DNA from: Lysobacter sp.
GTDB taxonomy: Bacteria > Pseudomonadota > Gammaproteobacteria > Xanthomonadales > Xanthomonadaceae
DNA: 64,000 nt
NCBI GenBank assembly: GCA_013141175.1
Contig: JABFRN010000001.1
Span: 2,872,001 to 2,936,000, forward strand
Direction of reading: 5' to 3'
Below the pieces are notes generated by a model. The model saw only the letters and a program-made list of their open reading frames with translations. It was not told where the DNA came from and did not search any database. The position numbers and the translations under genes are program-made. Numbering within the stretch: position 1 is the stretch's first letter; every line of letters begins with the position of its first letter. This document shows positions 44,931-53,010 of this stretch, in pieces.

Positions 44931-47311
44931 GGGGCCAGGTCTGAAGGGGGGAGATCGCCGCCACCGCGCGATTGGGGGGGCGGAACGAGGGAGAGGTCCT
45001 CGCGGTAATAGCCGAGGATAGCACGACGCAAACGGCCCTCCGTGTCGGGTCCTGCGGAGCCTAATCCCTTGAGTTCGATCTCCAGCTGAATGGCGTCGTT
45101 GAGATCGCCGCTGCGGCTGCGCAGGTAGCGGCGACCGACCAGGCGCACGGCCAGGCAGCAGCTTTCCCACTGCACGCCGGCGATACCTTCCAGCAGCTGG
45201 TTGTCCTGCAGCGAGTAGTAATAGCGGCCGACCACGCTCCAGTTCGGGTTGATCGGATACAGGAACGACAGATCCGCCTGTTCCAGCAGATCGCGACGAT
45301 AGCGGTAGCTGAGATTGACGATGCCCTCGTCCCCGATCAGATAACGGGTGCGCAGGCTGGCGAGATCGCGACGGCCGGCCTTCGGGTCCCATTGATAGGA
45401 CGCGCCGATGGTCCAGCGGTCGCTGGGTGCGTAGTTGGCGTCCACGATCCAGGCCGATTTGCCCTGCTCGATCGGACTCTCGCCCGGCACCGTGACCCGG
45501 GAATCTTCGAGATACCGGATCTGACCGACGCTGAGGAACAGTTTTTCGTGGCCGTCGGCCTCGCGGATCAGGCGGGTCGACAGCGCCAGCGTCAGTTGGT
45601 TGCCGTCGGCCTGGCGGTCGGCGCCGGAATAGCGGTTGTCGCGGAACAGCTGGCCCCAGCCGAAGGTCAGCGGCCGGGTGTCGAACAGCGGGATGCCGGA
45701 CTGGTCGCGGTAGGGCGCGTTGAAATAGAAGATCCGCGGTTCGAGGGTGTTGAGGTAGTCGGACTCGCCCCAGCGCGTGTGGCGGTCGAAGTACAGACCG
45801 GCATCGAGAGTGGCGATCGGCAGGCTGCGGGTGGGGTTGTCGTCGCGCCCGGGCAGGGCGGAATCCTTTTCAAGCGCGTAACCGGTGTAGCGCCAGGCCA
45901 GGCCCGGTTTCAGGAACCAGCTGTCGCCTTCCAGCGGCAGGCTGATGTAGGGCTTGAGATCGAGGCGGCTGCCACCGGCGAGTTCGGTGTGGTCGAAGCG
46001 CACGACTTCGGCGTCGATGCCGGCGGTGAAGCGGCCCGCGAACGCCTGCTCCCAGTGCACCTGACCGCGCGGCAGGCGGTCGAACGGCAGATTGGCGTCG
46101 CGCAGCGTGTAGTCGGCCAATTGCCAGTGGTCGGCCATGATCGAGGCCTCCCAATTGCGGCCACGGCCGTACAGGCCGATGTCGCTGGTCACGAACGACG
46201 CCGCACCGCCGTTGAGGTGATTGCTGGCGTCGTCAAGGTAGCGGGTGTCGCTGATCCACGCGATGTTGCTGCGTGCCTGCCAGTTCGGACCGAGATTCTG
46301 GCTGCCGATGAAGCGCAGGAAGCCCCGGTTGGAACCGCGACGGTTCTCCTCGGGAACGCCTGCGGCGATTTCGTTGTCGCGCTCGCGATCGGTCAGGTTG
46401 TCGGAAGGCAGATACGCCGCATCGATCACGCCGCGCCCGGTCTCGGTGAGATAGCGGAATTCGCCGCCCAGCTGCAGGCCGCGTTTGGTCATCAGCCGCG
46501 GGGTGATGGTGGCGTCGTAGTTCGGCGCGAGATTCAGGTAGATCGGTTGCCGCCAGTCGAAGCCGTTGCGCCCCGACGAGGAGATCGCGGGGTACAGCAG
46601 CCCGGTGCGGCGGCGGTCGTCGATCGGGAAGCGGAACCACGGCAGGTACAGCACCGGGATGCTGCCGACGCGCAGGGTCGCGTGATGCGCCGTGCCCATG
46701 CCTTCGGCGGTGTTCACGTCGATGCGCTGCGCGCGCAGTTCCCAGCGCCGCGCTTCGGGCGGGCAGGTGGAGTAGGTGGAGCCGTACAGCGAACCCTCGT
46801 CGCCCTGCATGGTGATGCGTTTGGCGCCGCCATTGCCGCGACGGCGGATGAGCTGGTATTGGATGTCCTCCAGCTCGTGGGTGTCCTTGCCCTGGTCGCC
46901 TTTGGCGCGCGCGGCGATCAGGCGCATGCCGCGATCCTGGTAGCGCACACTGCCTTCGGCGGTGTACGTCTCTTTGTCCTGGTCGTAGCTGAGTTTGTCC
47001 GCCAGCAACACCTGATCGCCACGGCGCAGGTTCACGTTGCCGTCGAGATCGACGATCTGGCCCTCGGTGCCGGTCATCCGGTCGCCGTTGACTTCCGTCG
47101 CGCCGCTTTCCGCGCCTGCCTCCGACGTCGACGGGGTGTTGTCCGTCGCGGGAATCGTGTCGATGAACGCAGGCACCGCGTCTTCGATCGGGCACTGGCC
47201 CCAGTCCTCGGGCGCCTCATCTGCCGCGTGCGCGGACAGCGACAGTGCGATGCAGAAGGGCAGCGGCAGCAGATGGAGTTTCTTTCGCACGTTGGGGCCG
47301 AGTCTGGACAT
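44927..47311 (-). CDS. lptD: LptD, LPS-assembly outer-membrane protein
   Basis: A 794-residue barrel that, with LptE, inserts lipopolysaccharide into the outer leaflet. After the signal peptide there is an OstA/LptA-like jellyroll (DLDGNVNLRRGDQVLLADKL, YTAEGSVRYQDRGM), then the large C-terminal barrel (RTGLLYPAISSSGRNGF, AGVQWESCCLAVRLVGRRY). The four disulfide-forming Cys are at C40, C183, C718 and C719, matching the two inter-domain bridges known in E. coli. It starts the lptD-surA-pdxA-ksgA operon. The last 15 residues are Pro/Gly/Ser-rich. Confidence 0.97.
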   Translation of the reverse strand: MSRLGPNVRKKLHLLPLPFCIALSLSAHAADEAPEDWGQCPIEDAVPAFIDTIPATDNTPSTSEAGAESGATEVNGDRMTGTEGQIVDLDGNVNLRRGDQVLLADKLSYDQDKETYTAEGSVRYQDRGMRLIAARAKGDQGKDTHELEDIQYQLIRRRGNGGAKRITMQGDEGSLYGSTYSTCPPEARRWELRAQRIDVNTAEGMGTAHHATLRVGSIPVLYLPWFRFPIDDRRRTGLLYPAISSSGRNGFDWRQPIYLNLAPNYDATITPRLMTKRGLQLGGEFRYLTETGRGVIDAAYLPSDNLTDRERDNEIAAGVPEENRRGSNRGFLRFIGSQNLGPNWQARSNIAWISDTRYLDDASNHLNGGAASFVTSDIGLYGRGRNWEASIMADHWQLADYTLRDANLPFDRLPRGQVHWEQAFAGRFTAGIDAEVVRFDHTELAGGSRLDLKPYISLPLEGDSWFLKPGLAWRYTGYALEKDSALPGRDDNPTRSLPIATLDAGLYFDRHTRWGESDYLNTLEPRIFYFNAPYRDQSGIPLFDTRPLTFGWGQLFRDNRYSGADRQADGNQLTLALSTRLIREADGHEKLFLSVGQIRYLEDSRVTVPGESPIEQGKSAWIVDANYAPSDRWTIGASYQWDPKAGRRDLASLRTRYLIGDEGIVNLSYRYRRDLLEQADLSFLYPINPNWSVVGRYYYSLQDNQLLEGIAGVQWESCCLAVRLVGRRYLRSRSGDLNDAIQLEIELKGLGSAGPDTEGRLRRAILGYYREDLSLVPPPQSRGGGDLPPSDLAP

Positions 47312-47378
47312 ATCCGGCTAGCTTGACGCATCCGTCCCGGTGCGGCAACGCGCGGCCCGCAGCCCGGGTTCATCCAAC

Positions 47379-47400
47379 CGCAGGAGCGGCTTCAGCCCGA
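47379..47400 (+). repeat. Degenerate GTAGGAGCGGCTTCAGCC copy
   Basis: The stretch CCGCAGGAGCGGCTTCAGCC is a diverged copy of the family at 17326-17481, in the gap between the HDAC-like gene and lptD. Its right half is replaced by CGAGCTGTCC. Confidence 0.6.
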
Positions 47401-47502
47401 GCTGTCCGAAGCCGTCGAGGCCGCAAGCCTCCACGACAACGCCCCACGACCGCACACCCAGCCATGCCGCAACACCCGTGCGGGAGGGGCTTCGCTTTGA
47501 TG

Positions 47503-47530
47503 GCAAGCGCTCGGGCCCGAGCGCTTGCCT
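47503..47530. repeat. 28-bp perfect palindrome downstream of HDAC-like gene
   Basis: GGCAAGCGCTCGGG at 47503-47516 is followed directly by its exact reverse complement to 47530. It lies 14 nt after the HDAC-like stop, within the 233-bp gap before lptD. Without a loop or T-run it is not a classic terminator, but as RNA it would fold into a very stable GC hairpin and could protect the transcript end. The rest of the gap shows a partial repeat and no gene. Confidence 0.8.
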
Positions 47531-47544
47531 ACGGGGCTACCGGG

Positions 47545-48462
47545 TCAGGCGTGCAGGGCGCGGACGTGGGCAATGCACGATTCGCGCAGGCCCTGCAGGT
47601 CGTAGCCGCCTTCGAGGCTGGAAACGACGCGGCCATCGGCGTGACGGTCGGCGATGGCGACCAGTTCGCGGGTGATCCACTCGAAATCCTCGGCCTCGAG
47701 CTGCAACTGCGCGAGCGGGTCGCGGCGGTGGGCGTCGAAGCCGGCGGAAATCATCACCAATTGCGGGCGGAAAGCAGCGAGGTGCGGCAGCAGCCGGGTG
47801 CGCCAGGTCTCGCGGAACTGCGCGCTGCCGGCGCCCGGCGGCAGCGGTGCGTTGAAGATGTTGTTGATGCCGCGTTCGCTGACGTGGCCGCTGTCGGGAT
47901 ACAGCGGCATCTGGTGCGAGCTGGCGAAGACCACGCGCGGTTCGAGATCGAAGATCGCCTGGGTGCCGTTGCCGTGGTGCACGTCGAAATCGGCGATGGC
48001 GATCCGCGAGAGGCCGAATTTGTCCAGCGCGTGCGCGGCGCCGACCGCGATCGAATTGAACAGGCAGAAGCCCATCGCCGCGCTGCTGGTGGCATGGTGG
48101 CCGGGCGGACGGACCGCGCAGAACGCGCGCTTGGCCTCGCCGTTGAGCACGAGTTCGACCGCTGCGACGACCGCGCCTGCGGCGCGCAATCCGGCTTCGG
48201 CCGAGGCCGGCGACAGGATGGTGTCGGGATCGAGCCAGATCCGCTCGTGGGGCTTCGTTTCCAGTACGGCATGCAGCAGCGATTCGCAATGGACGCGCAG
48301 CAGTTGGCCGCGAGTCGCGCGCGGCGCATCGCGCCATTCCAGATCGGGCCAGGTTTCGCGCAGACCGGCGGTGACGGCGGTCAGCCGCGCCGGGCATTCG
48401 GCGTGCGTCGGCCCGGTATCGTGGGCCAGGCAGGCGCTGTGGCTGAAGACCGGGACGCTCAT
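47545..48462 (-). CDS. Histone-deacetylase-family hydrolase
   Basis: A 305-residue class II HDAC-like Zn2+ hydrolase. The catalytic elements are CAVRPPGHHATSSAAMGFC (His pair), IADFDVHHGNGTQ (Asp/His metal site), MISAGFDAHRRDPL (metal Asp) and SLEGGYDLQGL. Bacterial members deacetylate acetylpolyamines, acetoin-related compounds or acetyl-lysine; the substrate cannot be decided here. ATG 48462 overlaps the adenosyltransferase stop (ATGA), so the two are cotranscribed. Confidence 0.92.
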   Translation of the reverse strand: MSVPVFSHSACLAHDTGPTHAECPARLTAVTAGLRETWPDLEWRDAPRATRGQLLRVHCESLLHAVLETKPHERIWLDPDTILSPASAEAGLRAAGAVVAAVELVLNGEAKRAFCAVRPPGHHATSSAAMGFCLFNSIAVGAAHALDKFGLSRIAIADFDVHHGNGTQAIFDLEPRVVFASSHQMPLYPDSGHVSERGINNIFNAPLPPGAGSAQFRETWRTRLLPHLAAFRPQLVMISAGFDAHRRDPLAQLQLEAEDFEWITRELVAIADRHADGRVVSSLEGGYDLQGLRESCIAHVRALHA

Positions 48463-49019
48463 CGCTGCCGTTGGCGACGCTCGTGGTTCCAGAGAATCTC
48501 GCCGTGGCCGCTGTTCCTGGCCAACACCCGCGACAGTACGAACAGCAGATCGGAGAGGCGGTTCAGATAGCGGATCGCCTGCGGACGCACCGCGTCGTGG
48601 TGCGAGAGCGTCACGCACTCGCGCTCGGCGCGGCGGACGATGGTGCGCGCCAGATGGCAGCGCGCTGCCGCTTCGCCACCGCCGGGCAGGATGAAATCCT
48701 TCAGCGGCGGCAACGGATCGTTGTAATGATCGAGCTGCTGTTCGAGGCGATCGATGTCGTCGTCGTCGATGGCCGAATGGCCGGGGATGCACAGCTCGCC
48801 GCCGAGATCGAACATCTGGTGCTGGACCATCGTCAGCAGCGTGCGGATGTCGTCGGGCACATCGCAGGCCAGCAGCACACCGATCGCGGAATTCGCTTCA
48901 TCGACCGTGCCGTACGCGGTGACCCGCGCCGAATCCTTCGCTACCCGACTGCCGTCGCCGAGTCCGGTCGTGCCGTCATCGCCGGTTTTGGTGTAGATCT
49001 TGGAGAGACGGTTGCCCAT
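48459..49019 (-). CDS. PduO-type cob(I)alamin adenosyltransferase
   Basis: A 186-residue ATP:cob(I)alamin adenosyltransferase making adenosylcobalamin. Diagnostic features are the N-terminal ATP-binding IYTKTGDDGTTGL, YGTVDEANSAIG, FILPGGGEAAARCHLARTIVRRAERE and IRYLNRLSDLLFVLSR. No other cobalamin gene is nearby. A fragment of the GTAGGAGCGG repeat lies 14 nt upstream. Confidence 0.95.
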   Translation of the reverse strand: MGNRLSKIYTKTGDDGTTGLGDGSRVAKDSARVTAYGTVDEANSAIGVLLACDVPDDIRTLLTMVQHQMFDLGGELCIPGHSAIDDDDIDRLEQQLDHYNDPLPPLKDFILPGGGEAAARCHLARTIVRRAERECVTLSHHDAVRPQAIRYLNRLSDLLFVLSRVLARNSGHGEILWNHERRQRQR

Positions 49020-49032
49020 TGTGGTTCCTGAT

Positions 49033-49044
49033 CCCGCTCCTACA
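49033..49044 (-). repeat. Fragment of the GTAGGAGCGG repeat
   Basis: The twelve bases read TGTAGGAGCGGG on the minus strand, the 5' end of the same family as 17326-17481. It sits between the DUF6580-like gene and the adenosyltransferase start, close enough to be in the leader of the latter. Confidence 0.5.
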
Positions 49045-49059
49045 AGAACGCGCCGATAT

Positions 49060-49668
49060 TCAGACGGTTTGTGCCCGCAACGACGGCGCCTGCCGGCGCA
49101 GCAGCGCGAAACCGCCGAACAGCATGGCCGAATAGAACAGCGTGCCCATCACGGTCCACTTGAAGAACGGAATGCCGGCGACGTAGGCCGCGACCAGGCC
49201 GGCGCCGGTCTGCGGGTACATGGTCGAGCCGAACCAGGTCACGCCATTGGTGACCACGAAGAACAGGATCGAGCCAACCAGCGAATAGCCCAGCACGTTG
49301 CCGCCGCCGACCTTGCCGCGCAGGCCGAAGCCCAGCACCGTCGACAGCGCGATACACAGATACACCGACCAGAACGACAGGCTCGTCGCGACGTAGCTCC
49401 AGTATTCGCCGCCCATCGACAGACCGAGCGCGATATCCGACAGCACCATCGCTGCCAGCGGCACCAGCAGCGCCCATGCGCGGTTCGCGAAATAGGCGCC
49501 GCCGAACAGGGCCATCGCTTCGACCGGCGAAAAATTCGGCGGATGCGGCAGCAGACGACTGAGCGCGGCGAGCAGGATCATGGCGACCAGCGTCAGCGGG
49601 CCCGGCGCGAGCAGCGCTTTGGCACGCGATTCGGGGCTGGAAGAAGCGGGGGAGGCGTGAACGGTCAT
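49060..49668 (-). CDS. DUF6580-like integral membrane protein
   Basis: A 202-residue protein with about five or six membrane helices: GPLTLVAMILLAALSRLLPHPPNFSPVEAMALFGGAYF at the start, AWALLVPLAAMVLSDIALGLSM, and GTLFYSAMLFGGFALL at the end. The LPHPPNFSPVEAMALFGGA pattern is typical of a family annotated as DUF6580 putative transport proteins, often linked with vitamin or cobalamin-related genes. The cobalamin adenosyltransferase starts 40 nt downstream, a suggestive neighbour. It diverges from ubiH. Confidence 0.75.
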   Translation of the reverse strand: MTVHASPASSSPESRAKALLAPGPLTLVAMILLAALSRLLPHPPNFSPVEAMALFGGAYFANRAWALLVPLAAMVLSDIALGLSMGGEYWSYVATSLSFWSVYLCIALSTVLGFGLRGKVGGGNVLGYSLVGSILFFVVTNGVTWFGSTMYPQTGAGLVAAYVAGIPFFKWTVMGTLFYSAMLFGGFALLRRQAPSLRAQTV

Positions 49669-49713
49669 CGGCGGTCGCAGGCGGAAAAGGACACAGAGCG
49701 TTAGCATAACGCA

Positions 49714-50991
49714 ATGTCCCAGCCCGACCCCGCCCCGTCGCCTGTTTCCGAGTCCCGTTCCGCGTCTGTTGCCGCGTCCCATGATGTCCTGATCGTCGGC
49801 GGCGGCCTGGTCGGCGCCAGTCTGGCGATCGCGCTGGACCGTCTGGGCCTCGACACCGCGCTGCTGGAAGCCGCGCCGCCCGGCGCGCTGCCGGCGGTGT
49901 TCGATCAGCGCAATCTCAGCCTCGCCGAAGCCACCGTCAACGCGCTGCGCGCGCTCGACGTGTTGCCGCGCCTGCGCACACTCACCGGGCCGATCGTCCG
50001 CATCCACATCAGCCGCAGCGGCGATTTCGGCCGCGTGCTGCTGGATGCCGCCGATCATGGCCGCGCCGCGTTCGGCCACGTGGTGGTGGCGCGCGATTTC
50101 GGCGACGCGCTGGAGTCGAAGCTCGGCGATCTGCCGCGATTGGTCCGCCATCGCCCCGCGCGCTTTCTCGGCTTCGTCGAAGCGGGTGTCGATGGTATGC
50201 GTCGGGCCCGCGTCGCCGACGGCGATGGCGAGCGCGTGATCGCCGCGAAGCTGGTGGTGGCCGCCGACGGCGCCGCCAGCGCGGTGCGCGATGCGCTGGG
50301 GATCGCCGCCGAGCAGCACGATTACCAGCAGACCCTGTTCGTCGCCCGCATGCGTGCCGAACGCGCGCCGGACGGCACCGCCTGGGAGCGGCTGACCGAT
50401 CACGGCCCCACGGCGGTGCTGCCGCGCGGCGACGGTCATTACGGTGTGATCCATGGCGTGGACAGTGGGCAGGCCGATGCGGTCGCCGCGCTCGACGACG
50501 CGGCGTATCTCGAACGGCTGCAGCGCGCGTTCGGTTGGCGCGCAGGGCGTTTCCTGTCGGTCGGTCCGCGCAGCCGGTATCCGATCGTGCGCACGCTCGC
50601 GCAGCGCCTCGTCGCGTCGCGCGCGGTCCTGGTCGGCAACGCCGCGCAGTCGCTGCATCCGATCGGCGCGCAGGGTTTCAATCTCGGCTTGCGCGATGCC
50701 TTGATCCTGGTCGAGTGCATCGAAGCCGGTCGCGTGCGCGGCGAGGACATCGGCGGCGAGGCGATGCTCGTCGAGTACGCGCAGCGCCGGCGCCAGGATC
50801 GCGAACGCACCATCGCGTTCTCGGATGGTCTTGCGCGCCTGACTTCGAATCCTTCGTCGCTGGTGTCGTCGCTGCGCAGTCTCGGCCTGTTCGCGCTCGA
50901 TCACGATGCCGCGCTGCGCGCGCAGGTCGTCGCCGGTGCGATGGGCTATCGCGGCGATACGCCGCAACTCTGTCGCGAGGTGGCCGCATGA
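49714..50991 (+). CDS. ubiH: UbiH-type 2-octaprenyl-6-methoxyphenol hydroxylase
   Basis: A 425-residue FAD-dependent monooxygenase of ubiquinone synthesis. It has the Rossmann GGGLVGASLAIALDRLG, the DG motif KLVVAADGAASAVRDALG and the GD motif VLVGNAAQSLHPIGAQGFNLGLRD. The first 20 residues are a Pro/Ser-rich leader without homology. Its stop overlaps the next Ubi-type gene (ATGA). In aerobes UbiH, UbiI and UbiF act at successive ring positions. Confidence 0.9.
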   Translation: MSQPDPAPSPVSESRSASVAASHDVLIVGGGLVGASLAIALDRLGLDTALLEAAPPGALPAVFDQRNLSLAEATVNALRALDVLPRLRTLTGPIVRIHISRSGDFGRVLLDAADHGRAAFGHVVVARDFGDALESKLGDLPRLVRHRPARFLGFVEAGVDGMRRARVADGDGERVIAAKLVVAADGAASAVRDALGIAAEQHDYQQTLFVARMRAERAPDGTAWERLTDHGPTAVLPRGDGHYGVIHGVDSGQADAVAALDDAAYLERLQRAFGWRAGRFLSVGPRSRYPIVRTLAQRLVASRAVLVGNAAQSLHPIGAQGFNLGLRDALILVECIEAGRVRGEDIGGEAMLVEYAQRRRQDRERTIAFSDGLARLTSNPSSLVSSLRSLGLFALDHDAALRAQVVAGAMGYRGDTPQLCREVAA

Positions 50992-52208
50992 ACCGCCGGA
51001 TGAGCGAACGCCGAACCAGCGCCGGACGCCGCGCGGATGCCGCCATCGTCGGCGGTGGCGTGGTCGGCGCCGCCTGCGCGCTGGCGCTGGCGCAGCAGGG
51101 CCTGCAGGTGACGCTGATCGAGCATGCAGAAGCGCCGGCATGGCTGTCCACGGACGCCGATCCGCGCGTGTACGCGTTCGCGCCCGACAACGCCGCGCTG
51201 TTCGAATCGATCGGTGTGTGGGCTGCTGTGTGCGATGCACGCGCGCATCCCTATCGACGCATGCGCGTGTGGGACGCGGCCGGTGGGGACGAATTGCGGT
51301 TCGATGCCGATGCCTTTGCGGTGAAACAACTGGGTTGGATCATCGAGCACGCACTGCTGCAGGATCGCTTGTGGGCGGCGCTGCGGCAATCGGCCGTCAC
51401 CATTCGCTGTCCCGCGAGCGTGGTCGCGCTGGAACAGGATGAAGACGGCGCCACGCTGGAACTCGACGATGGTTTGCGCGTGGAAGCGCGCATCGCCATC
51501 GCTGCCGATGGCGGGCGTTCGACGTTGCGCGAACTCGCCGGCATCGGTACGAACACCGAAGATTACGGCCAGCGCGGCGTTGTCGCCTACGTCGCGACCG
51601 AACATTCGCACGAGGACACCGCATGGCAGCGGTTCCTGCCGACCGGACCACTGGCGTTCCTGCCGTGCGCGCCGTGGCCCGACGCGGCGAATGTCTCGTC
51701 GATCGTCTGGACCTTGCCCGACGCCGAAGCGGCGCGCGTGGTGGCGCTCGACGATGTGGCTTTCGCGGAGGAACTCACCCGTGCCTTCGCCTCGCGTCTC
51801 GGCGAAGTGCGCCCGCTGAGCAAGCGCATCGCCTTTCCGCTGCGTCGGCAGCTCGCCGATGCCTACGTCGCCGGTCGCGTACTCGCCATTGGCGACGCTG
51901 CGCACGTCGTGCATCCGCTGGCCGGGCAGGGCGTGAATCTGGGGCTTCGCGACGTGTCCGCATTGCGCGACGCCATCGCATCCGCACAGGCGCGGCGCGC
52001 CGACTGGGCTGCACCGCATCGTCTCGCGCGCTGGGCCCGCGCCCGACGCAGCGACGCCACCGCGTCGGCGCATGCCTTCAGCGCGATCAATCGCTTGTTT
52101 TCCAACGACGATGTCGCCACGACGCTGCTGCGCGGCCCTGCGCTGGGGCTCGTCGGCAGACTCGCGCCACTCAACCGTGCGCTCTGGCGGCACGCGGCAG
52201 GCGTTTGA
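50988..52208 (+). CDS. UbiI/UbiF-family FAD-dependent hydroxylase
   Basis: A 406-residue relative of the preceding protein: DAAIVGGGVVGAACALALAQ (FAD), ARIAIAADGGRSTLRELAGI (DG motif) and VLAIGDAAHVVHPLAGQGVNLGLRDV (GD motif). With UbiH it should hydroxylate the ubiquinone ring at a second position, but UbiI (C5) and UbiF (C6) cannot be told apart by eye. ATG 50988 overlaps the ubiH stop. Confidence 0.88.
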   Translation: MNRRMSERRTSAGRRADAAIVGGGVVGAACALALAQQGLQVTLIEHAEAPAWLSTDADPRVYAFAPDNAALFESIGVWAAVCDARAHPYRRMRVWDAAGGDELRFDADAFAVKQLGWIIEHALLQDRLWAALRQSAVTIRCPASVVALEQDEDGATLELDDGLRVEARIAIAADGGRSTLRELAGIGTNTEDYGQRGVVAYVATEHSHEDTAWQRFLPTGPLAFLPCAPWPDAANVSSIVWTLPDAEAARVVALDDVAFAEELTRAFASRLGEVRPLSKRIAFPLRRQLADAYVAGRVLAIGDAAHVVHPLAGQGVNLGLRDVSALRDAIASAQARRADWAAPHRLARWARARRSDATASAHAFSAINRLFSNDDVATTLLRGPALGLVGRLAPLNRALWRHAAGV

Positions 52209-52230
52209 AAATCGGATTGGCGTTCGAGTT

Positions 52231-53010
52231 TCAGGCCTGGATCAATTGCCACGCCTGTCGCGCGATCAGCGCCAGCACGATGATCAGGAACACCGCGCGC
52301 ACGAAGCCCTGGCCGCGTTTGATCGCGAGATGGCTGCCGATGTAACTGCCGATCATGTTGCCGACGATCAGCGGCAGCGCCAGCGCCCAGATCACGTAGC
52401 CGCCGAACATCAGCACCGTCCATGAGCTGAGGTCGGCGGCGACATTGGTGGTTTTCGATACCGCCGACGATTTCAGGAAATCCAGGCCGAGGAAACTCAC
52501 GAAGGCGAAGACCATGAGCGTCCCCGTGCCCGGGCCGATCAGGCCGTTGTAGAAACCGGTGGCCGCGCCGATGCCGGCGGCGGCCATCGCTTCGTGTTTC
52601 GGGTGGAAGCGGCGGTCTTCGCGCAGCCCCAGATCCTTGCGCAGCGCGGTGTAGATCGCGAGTACGACGCAGAGCGAAAGCACCGTCCATTTCAGGATGT
52701 CCGGGTCGATGCGTTTCGCCAGCTGCACGCCGACCGCCGATGCGCTCAAGGCGGCGATGCATGCGGGCAGGAGCACGCGGCGCTCGACCCGGATCCTGCG
52801 CAGATAATTCCAGGCCGCGACGCTGGTGCCGAGGATCGAGCTGGTGCGTTGGGTGGCGATGGCCTGCAGGATCTGCAGCCCCGGATGCAGGTTGAGCATG
52901 GCCGGCGTCAGCACCAGTCCACCGCCGCCGACGATGCTGTCGATCAGGCCGGCGGCGAAGCCCGCGAGCGCGGTCAGCAGCCAGAGTTGGAGCTCGGGAT
53001 CAGCGAACAT
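52231..53010 (-). CDS. TauE/SafE (TSUP) family membrane transporter
   Basis: A 259-residue protein with about eight membrane helices. The TSUP repeats are clear: FAAGLIDSIVGGGGLVLTPAML at the start and its counterpart GIGAATGFYNGLIGPGTGTLMVF in the middle. This matches the YfcA-like branch; substrates in the family are small sulfur- or carbon-containing anions. It overlaps the amidase gene end by 11 nt and faces the ubi pair convergently. Confidence 0.92.
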   Translation of the reverse strand: MFADPELQLWLLTALAGFAAGLIDSIVGGGGLVLTPAMLNLHPGLQILQAIATQRTSSILGTSVAAWNYLRRIRVERRVLLPACIAALSASAVGVQLAKRIDPDILKWTVLSLCVVLAIYTALRKDLGLREDRRFHPKHEAMAAAGIGAATGFYNGLIGPGTGTLMVFAFVSFLGLDFLKSSAVSKTTNVAADLSSWTVLMFGGYVIWALALPLIVGNMIGSYIGSHLAIKRGQGFVRAVFLIIVLALIARQAWQLIQA

